Shown: one piece after another, positions 60,001 through 64,000 of the stretch
Position numbering within the stretch: position 1 is the stretch's first letter
How the letters are laid out: each line of letters starts with the position of its first letter
Assembly (NCBI GenBank): GCA_023384675.1
Contig: JAHDVK010000016.1
Location: 1-64,000 of the forward strand
Direction: 5' to 3'
Length of the DNA stretch: 64,000 nt
From: Bryobacteraceae bacterium
Lineage (GTDB): Bacteria; Acidobacteriota; Terriglobia; Bryobacterales; Bryobacteraceae
Translations under genes and position numbers: made by a program
Notes under the pieces: model-generated
Databases searched by the model: none
What the model saw: only the letters and a program-made list of their open reading frames with translations
What the model was told of the DNA's origin: nothing

Positions 60001-60533
60001 TCACAGACCTCTTTGTGGAACACTTCCTCGGCCGGCTGTTCGAAAACCCGCGGGAGGTGCTGACCGAAGAGCTGCTGCGCCCCGAAAAGCAGGATCTCGC
60101 CAGCTTCGTCGAAGGCGTGGAAGCCATCGCAGAGGGGCAACAAAGGGTGGCGCGGAACTACTTCGACGATGGCAGCGTGGAGATGGCCTGCCCGCCGCTC
60201 AAGGCGCTGCTGCATGTCATGGTCCATGGCCAGTGGGAAGGGATGGACGAGAATCATCCCGATTTGCGCGCCATGTTCACCCGCAAGGCGCTCCTGGAGA
60301 GCCAGTGGTACGCAGACAGGCTCAAAGCCCAACAGGGCCGCGATATCGCCCTTTGGCAGCGCCACGTCACCAACCTCGAGGCCTTCCGCAAAGCCAACGG
60401 CCCCGCGGCCGCCAGCTTCCCCATCGACGAACGTCTGACCCAGGCGCGCGCCCGCCTGCTCAAGGCGACAGCCCGGGGCTACGAGCGCGAGCTGCTGGGA
60501 TCGCTCGGCGCCGACCCGGTGCTGGGAGGGTGA
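57093..60533 (+). CDS. PPi-dependent phosphoenolpyruvate carboxykinase
   Basis: A 1146-residue cytoplasmic enzyme of the PPi-type PEPCK family, which interconverts oxaloacetate plus pyrophosphate with PEP, CO2 and phosphate. Length matches the ~1,150-residue enzymes of Propionibacterium and Entamoeba, and blocks recalled from those proteins recur: DRRTTQGVFH, TGHTGCVILAPHLTT, NYFGYCKKEVKTQISFSA, CHKPCTVSGGGKSEISKS (P-loop-like GGGKSEISK at 487-495), EWGEDWRSHFTV, NCESRLFQRPDDAIHRG, GKSPSTTG-GSEGALTKGPFNALP and VDHDISMLVPEL. It is far from ATP- or GTP-PEPCK in size and motifs. It stands alone, 37 nt after the dinB gene. Confidence 0.92.
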   Translation: MPPRSGATPKDRQSPAASDRALAHYLNLKLAAHGAPVCESTADPEYLQITGPLLRNIHQKDQLLAGRLCPVDARIQEFIDAYVPGPTPRLPSHTFVLDRPGLARMMSLPAASDKFASPLVSSYRIAQGVLHNPVKDRRTTQGVFHVAEGGFPIPADKRAVPVEVFARLLAASFEPPDELCVLPYTAGQPAEARLMLSLLLRPLVCPANGRDPEKRLEIRFFAPASLVSNLDFVESIFGNGGDPFLPENDAALDVMHWTGHTGCVILAPHLTTLLKKDLGLPHYDQATEAQRRDGMCWKQEDEPYNMGSAFKITARDHRGVMVTLIADNYFGYCKKEVKTQISFSANLAGMCEEEHAGGTFAAPAYVLGQEFRAGLAQSLKKAPFANALEILGELAEARPEGYAVDRRHASVIYVPENAEFHVQGGYVRWPKSAGDGYHQLNLSADQVYVLPSGYRVWLEKQKGGSNWRLIGAVAHGTICHKPCTVSGGGKSEISKSIAPSLLRGPVFVRDYHSDMDQVAAILARDFSDVHREPQPVHRAGRPILSLERSLGSVIKLFTPSAEYKDDYNEWLRKLPQTIRQIIFTVKRYYRPEWGEDWRSHFTVDRVNGYLGHELKFDNMKLVANYLRVGFDPSGAWRIFKLRPDFHPAVKMQIEDDITASTVVPRDWLTGLDPKYTFPSVKLLQNCESRLFQRPDDAIHRGFDDQAERDIAGPGAFLSNFEPLPLDQARAIVDHVVSFDEYTQPMKEMLQAHVREPRTDFVVSSAHPRLVDGVPTKNPRYLQLRPDLEDPRAAHLVEVCARLDREAHVGGPLYFPVHAVLAGRRGNPADPSIGLPPLAVYNPIQYQELPELFMDFICSLTGKSPSTTGFGSEGALTKGPFNALPPIIDLNNALVAYMLTGYAGFTTAAGSVGPHFRVDHDISMLVPELWCRIHVHEREPEFLIANGYLEKLKDFKYEGRTIRASRLGYRITDLFVEHFLGRLFENPREVLTEELLRPEKQDLASFVEGVEAIAEGQQRVARNYFDDGSVEMACPPLKALLHVMVHGQWEGMDENHPDLRAMFTRKALLESQWYADRLKAQQGRDIALWQRHVTNLEAFRKANGPAAASFPIDERLTQARARLLKATARGYERELLGSLGADPVLGG

Positions 60534-60680
60534 CCCTCCGCATCCAGGACACCGGCGGCGGCAGCGCCTAGAGTCACAGTCGTTGCTCAGCAACGGCTGC
60601 GTCCACGCTTCAGACAAACCGGAAAGCCCTTCGCCGCCGATGCTGGGAGGCGAAGTAAGGATGACCCTGGCCGCCGCCCG

Positions 60681-60710
60681 TTGATTCACCCCCCTGGGTT
60701 GCTATATGAT
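60681..60710 (+). promoter_or_regulatory. Candidate sigma-70 promoter for dehydrogenase/cytochrome operon
   Basis: TTGATT (60681-60686) and TATGAT (60705-60710) with 18-bp spacing, ~30 bp upstream of the ATG at 60740. A hairpin CAGTCGTTGCT/AGCAACGGCTG about 100 bp upstream (60584-60606) could end PEPCK transcription. Confidence 0.45.
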
Positions 60711-60739
60711 CCGAGCAGCCCTTAACAGGATAATCGGGT

Positions 60740-61261
60740 ATGAAACGAAGGTCCTTCTTCCTCGTCGCTTCCGGAGCGCTCACCGGCGCGGGGTGCGGAC
60801 ACCGGCGGTCGGCGCCGTTCCGGACGCTCTCGGAGTCCGAAGCCGCAACGCTCGAAGCCTGGTGTGACGCGCTCATCCCCTCCACCGACGGCACGCCCGG
60901 AGCAAAAGAGGCGCGCACATCGCGCTATATCGACATCCAGCTCACGCGCCGGTTCAGGAAGTTCCGGCCGCAGTACCAGCAGGCGCTGGCGGCGATCGAA
61001 AAGATGACCGGCGGGCGGTTCACCGAAATCAGCGTCGAGGAGCGCACGGTGCTGCTCGAAAAGATCGAAAAGGGCGAAGGCGACAAGGCGCTCTGGGGGC
61101 CGGATGGGGGCCGCGAGGTGTTCAACCTCATCCTGCAACACACGCTGCAAGGCTTCTATGGCAACCCGCGGCACGGCGGCAACCACGACTATGTGAGCTG
61201 GCGCATGCTCGGCATTCCGGTTGTGCCCGTGCGCGGCCGGGGGGTGGCGTATGGCGCTTGA
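60740..61261 (+). CDS. Gluconate 2-dehydrogenase subunit 3-like protein
   Basis: A 173-residue protein with an RR-containing signal (MKRRSFFLVASGALTGAGC; RRSFF fits Tat, and GAGC could be a lipobox). Then the subunit-3 domain: LSESEAATLEAWCDALIPSTDGTPGAKEARTSRYID and FNLILQHTLQGFYGNPRHGGNHDYVSWRMLG. Subunit 3 acts as export chaperone/partner of the GMC flavoprotein, whose gene overlaps it by 11 nt. It is the first gene of a three-gene operon. Confidence 0.92.
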   Translation: MKRRSFFLVASGALTGAGCGHRRSAPFRTLSESEAATLEAWCDALIPSTDGTPGAKEARTSRYIDIQLTRRFRKFRPQYQQALAAIEKMTGGRFTEISVEERTVLLEKIEKGEGDKALWGPDGGREVFNLILQHTLQGFYGNPRHGGNHDYVSWRMLGIPVVPVRGRGVAYGA

Positions 61262-62903
61262 GAAAGTGAACGCGGTGGTGATCGGCGCGGGCGCGGCCGG
61301 CCCGATTGTCGCCAAGGAGCTCGCGGTGGCCGGGTTCCGCGTCGTGTTGCTCGAACGCGGGCGCTGGCATTCGCCTTGGGAGTGCCGCAAGGACGATCTA
61401 CGCAACCAGCGCACGAACGTCCTCGGCAACGCCTTCGGGCCGGAAGATGAAGGCAACCCGCGCGTGCTCGTGAATCAACAGGGCGAGGCGCGCGTCCTGC
61501 TGCCGAGCGAAGGCGGCTACAACAACAACGCGGCCTGCGTCGGCGGCGGCACGCTGAGCTACGGCGCGATGGCCTGGCGCTTCCATCCGGATGATTTCCG
61601 CACAAGATCGCGCTATGGGATGGTGGCGGATTCGACGCTCGATGACTGGCCCATCACCTACGACGACCTGGAGCCTTACTACGAGAAAGCGGAGTGGGAA
61701 ATCGGCGTGTCGGGCGACGATTCGGGCAACCCCTTCAAGGGCGAGCGCAGGAAGCCGCTGCCCATGCCCCCGGTGAAGCCGGATTCGATCGAACACCAGC
61801 TCCTCGAAAAAGCCGCCCGGAAGCTGGGCCTGCATCCCTTCCACATACCGATGCTGCGGAATTCAGTGCCGTATGGCGGCCGGCCCGCCTGCATGCGCTG
61901 CCGCTGGTGCGTGGGCTTCGCCTGCGAGGTGGACGCGAAATGCGGCACGCAGAATACGGTGCTTCGGACCGCGCTGGCGACCGGCAACCTCGAGTTGCGC
62001 ACCCGCGCGATGACGAAGGAGATCCTGCTCGATCCCGGCGGGCGGGCGCGCGGCGTGGCCTACTTCGACGAAAACGACCGGCTGCAGGAACAGCCCGCCG
62101 ATGTCGTCGTGGTCTGCGGCGGAGCCACCGAATCGGCGCGGCTTCTGCTGAACTCGCGCTCGAAGGCGCATCCGCGCGGCCTGGGCAACAACTCGGACTG
62201 GGTGGGCCGGAACCTGCAAGGGCATCTCTATACGGGCGCCTTCGGGCTGATGGAGCAGCGGACGTATGACGACCTCGGACCCGGCGCCTCCATCGCCATC
62301 TGCGACTATGTCCACGGCAACCCGGGACTCGCGGGCGGCGCCATGCTCGCCAACGAGTTTATCCGCCTGCCTGTGCAGTTCATGAACACGCGCCCGCCCG
62401 GTGTGCCCCGCTGGGGGCTGGCGGCGAAGGAGTTCATGAAGCGCAACTATACGCGTGCCATCGCCGTGCAGGGGCCCACGCAGGAGATTCCGGTGTGGGA
62501 TGCGCGCTGCGAACTCGATCCGGAGGTGAAGGACCGTTGGGGCATTCCGGTGCTTCGCATGTCGGGCGGGCGGCATGCGCATACCGTGGAGATCGGGGAG
62601 TACATCACCTACAAGGCGGAAGCGTGGCTCCAGGCCGCGGGCGCGATTCAAACCTGGCGCCGCGGCGGCGGACGCGGGCTGTCCGGCGGGCAGCATCAGG
62701 CGGGCACCGCGCGCATGGGCCATGATCCGAAGACCTCGGCGGTGGATGCGAACGGCCGCGTGCACGAAAGCGAAAACGTCTATGTGGCCGACGCGAGCGT
62801 CCACGTCACCAATGGCGCGTTCAATCCGGTGTTGACCATCATGGCCATCGCCTACCGCGCGGGCGAACATATCGCACGCGAATTGAAAGGGAAGGGCATA
62901 TGA
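61251..62903 (+). CDS. GMC-family oxidoreductase (flavoprotein subunit of membrane dehydrogenase)
   Basis: A 550-residue FAD protein. Dinucleotide motif VIGAGAAGPIVAKELA near residue 9, GMC signature SEGGYNNNAACVGGGTLSYG-MAWRF, Cys-rich CMRCRWCVGFACEVDAKCG (possible Fe-S or structural site, as in fructose/gluconate dehydrogenases), and the C-terminal active-site region QHQAGTARMGHDP...DASVHVTNGAFNPVLTIMAIAYRAGEHIA. It oxidises a sugar or alcohol; the substrate is unknown. No signal of its own, so it probably travels with subunit 3 through Tat. It passes electrons to the nine-heme cytochrome encoded next. Confidence 0.93.
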   Translation: MALEKVNAVVIGAGAAGPIVAKELAVAGFRVVLLERGRWHSPWECRKDDLRNQRTNVLGNAFGPEDEGNPRVLVNQQGEARVLLPSEGGYNNNAACVGGGTLSYGAMAWRFHPDDFRTRSRYGMVADSTLDDWPITYDDLEPYYEKAEWEIGVSGDDSGNPFKGERRKPLPMPPVKPDSIEHQLLEKAARKLGLHPFHIPMLRNSVPYGGRPACMRCRWCVGFACEVDAKCGTQNTVLRTALATGNLELRTRAMTKEILLDPGGRARGVAYFDENDRLQEQPADVVVVCGGATESARLLLNSRSKAHPRGLGNNSDWVGRNLQGHLYTGAFGLMEQRTYDDLGPGASIAICDYVHGNPGLAGGAMLANEFIRLPVQFMNTRPPGVPRWGLAAKEFMKRNYTRAIAVQGPTQEIPVWDARCELDPEVKDRWGIPVLRMSGGRHAHTVEIGEYITYKAEAWLQAAGAIQTWRRGGGRGLSGGQHQAGTARMGHDPKTSAVDANGRVHESENVYVADASVHVTNGAFNPVLTIMAIAYRAGEHIARELKGKGI

Positions 62904-63952
62904 AGACCGTGCTGGCCATCGCGATGGCCGTCGCGCTCGCCGGGCTGCTGCTGGCTCCGGCGACGGATTATGCCTACAAAGCGGGCGGCGGCGAGGCGTG
63001 CGCGCGCTGCCACGAGATCGCTCCGCAGGTGGAAGCCTGGATGGAATCGTCCCACCGCGAGGTGCGCTGCGAACAGTGCCACCACAGCGGCATGCTGACC
63101 AACATGCGGCGCGTGCGCGACCATTGGGCGGGCGAAGTGCCCGCTAAACCGCGCATGAAACATGCCGATGTGCTGGCGATGACCGAACGCTGCCGGAGCT
63201 GCCACCAGCAGGAGTACGCGCAGTGGCGCAACGGGCCGCATAGCGTGACGTTTGAGTCGCTTTTTCTCGACAAGAAGCACAATTCCGAGCGCATTTTGAT
63301 GGACGATTGCTTCCGCTGCCACGGCATGCATTTCGAGGGCGGCATCGAGGACCTGGTGCAGCCGGTCAACACCGAAGGCCCCTGGGAATTGAAACGCGCG
63401 GATCTGAAGAACACGCCGGCGCTGCCGTGCCTGTCGTGCCATTCCGTGCACCGGACAGGGCAGCCGCTGAAGGGCCATGTACGCAAGGCGGGCATCTCGT
63501 GGCGCGAGGAGATCGCGCGCCCCTCGCTGGCGTTATTCGACCGGCGCTCCTTGGCTCCGGTAGCGTTGGGCGACCTCCCGCTGCCTGTGGTTTATGAAGA
63601 CGAACGCCCCGTGAAGATGAGCCCCGATCAGCGCCAGGGCCTCTGTTATCAGTGCCATGCGCCGCTGGCCGGGGGGCAGATCAAATCAGGCGACGACCGC
63701 ACCCCCATGGGCGTGCATGAAGGGCTCAGCTGCCTGGCGTGTCACGACCATCACCGCGGCACCACGCGCACCTCCTGCGCCACCTGCCATCCGCGCCTGT
63801 CCAATTGCGGCCTCGACGTGGAAACGATGGACACGACGTTCGCGAACAAGGAGAGCAAACACAACATCCACTGGGTGAAGTGCGCCGATTGCCACCCGAA
63901 GGGCGTGCCGCCGAAGCGGGTTTCCTCTAGCAGCCCCCGCCTTGCTCCATGA
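62900..63952 (+). CDS. Nine-heme c-type cytochrome, NapC/NrfH-like multiheme protein
   Basis: A 350-residue exported protein with an N-terminal hydrophobic signal/anchor (MKTVLAIAMAVALAGLLLAP) and nine CxxCH sites: CARCH, CEQCH, CRSCH, CFRCH, CLSCH, CYQCH, CLACH, CATCH and CADCH. Additional His residues (HHS, HDHH) could be axial ligands. It overlaps the GMC gene by 4 nt, so it is the electron acceptor of this dehydrogenase in place of the usual tri-heme subunit. The multiheme architecture suggests a link to the quinone pool or to an extracellular acceptor. Confidence 0.9.
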   Translation: MKTVLAIAMAVALAGLLLAPATDYAYKAGGGEACARCHEIAPQVEAWMESSHREVRCEQCHHSGMLTNMRRVRDHWAGEVPAKPRMKHADVLAMTERCRSCHQQEYAQWRNGPHSVTFESLFLDKKHNSERILMDDCFRCHGMHFEGGIEDLVQPVNTEGPWELKRADLKNTPALPCLSCHSVHRTGQPLKGHVRKAGISWREEIARPSLALFDRRSLAPVALGDLPLPVVYEDERPVKMSPDQRQGLCYQCHAPLAGGQIKSGDDRTPMGVHEGLSCLACHDHHRGTTRTSCATCHPRLSNCGLDVETMDTTFANKESKHNIHWVKCADCHPKGVPPKRVSSSSPRLAP

Positions 63953-64000
63953 AGTAGTAGCCGATCATGTGGAGGATCGTCATGTGGCCGTCTTCGATCC
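63927..64000 (-). CDS. 3' end of a leftward gene, partial
   Basis: On the minus strand an open frame enters from the right window edge and ends at TAG (complement of 63927-63929). The visible ~23 codons read DGHMTILHMIGYYFMEQGGGC. This overlaps the cytochrome gene end by 26 bp. Too short to identify; the reading looks protein-like but could be chance. Confidence 0.35.
   Translation of the reverse strand, partial: IEDGHMTILHMIGYYFMEQGGGC

Noticed and set aside
57060-60689. Minus-strand open frame of 1209 codons opposite the PPi-PEPCK gene
   Set aside because: It is the mirror frame of a GC-rich gene with strong third-position bias; the protein is His/Gln/Arg-rich with no domain, while the plus strand has clear PEPCK motifs throughout.

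Overview
The window looks like a chromosomal segment of a Gram-negative acidobacterium, most likely of the Solibacter/Bryobacter group (Bryobacterales). This is inferred from family content, not from a marker gene. The DNA is very GC-rich. Many proteins carry Sec, Tat or lipoprotein export signals. Characteristic families are present: an acidobacterial VWFA-related protein, a DUF1501/DUF1553 (planctomycete-type cytochrome) pair, carboxypeptidase-regulatory-like small exported proteins, a LysW-like acidic zinc ribbon, a PPi-type PEP carboxykinase, and many periplasmic hydrolases. I see no rRNA, prophage, transposase or CRISPR array.

Layout. 1-6.8 kb: an SDR dehydrogenase (cut by the window edge) and a thioesterase, divergent from a VWFA protein, era, a BON protein and trmO; then a lipoprotein and DUF1501. 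6.8-18.2 kb: DUF1553, a UDP-xylose-synthase-like epimerase, a membrane Fe-S oxidoreductase of EtfD type, tRNA-Lys(CUU), a Gfo/Idh/MocA oxidoreductase, an OPT transporter with an MBL hydrolase, a ferredoxin and a YdjC deacetylase. 18.2-28.9 kb: penicillin acylase, a CorC-type CBS protein, GlcG, nadB facing aroB-ubiE-phosphodiesterase, a beta-propeller lectin, a metallophosphoesterase and ridA. 28.9-36 kb: a small exported protein with an in-frame UGA, a DUF898 membrane protein, an HU-like/TIR gene pair, a DksA-type zinc finger, fabI, galE, glutathione peroxidase and a glycosidase-like protein. 36-45 kb: a purine permease, an RRM protein, an operon of LysW-like, regulatory-like, redoxin and TlpA proteins, a pterin cluster (two PTPS paralogues plus folE), a second TlpA and a GlcD-like oxidase. 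45-57 kb: a Tat-exported toroid-like protein, a serine hydrolase, marR-pirin with a clear operator, a DedA-rhodanese fusion, a lipase-like hydrolase, two toxin-antitoxin pairs, an S10 peptidase and DinB. 57-64 kb: PPi-PEPCK, then an operon of a gluconate-2-dehydrogenase subunit 3-like protein, a GMC flavoprotein and a nine-heme cytochrome c.

Most notable: (1) The DedA-rhodanese gene has an in-frame UGA at the place of an active-site-loop cysteine (C-T-UGA-P-N-E). The rhodanese fold continues downstream to a stop that overlaps the next start codon, and a SECIS-like hairpin follows the UGA, so this is a good selenoprotein candidate. (2) A translationally coupled HU-like/TIR pair, in which the TIR protein itself starts with a half-HU-like segment, could be an undescribed NAD-directed defence or signalling module. 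(3) A UPF0175-DUF3368 toxin-antitoxin cassette is bracketed by a perfect 22-bp direct repeat, one copy of which is the 3' end of the interrupted hydrolase gene. (4) Tandem PTPS paralogues sit beside folE, and one has lost the catalytic cysteine. (5) A family of palindromic intergenic repeats occurs here, including a 42-bp element present twice in opposite orientation, one copy of which encodes the C-terminus of the epimerase.
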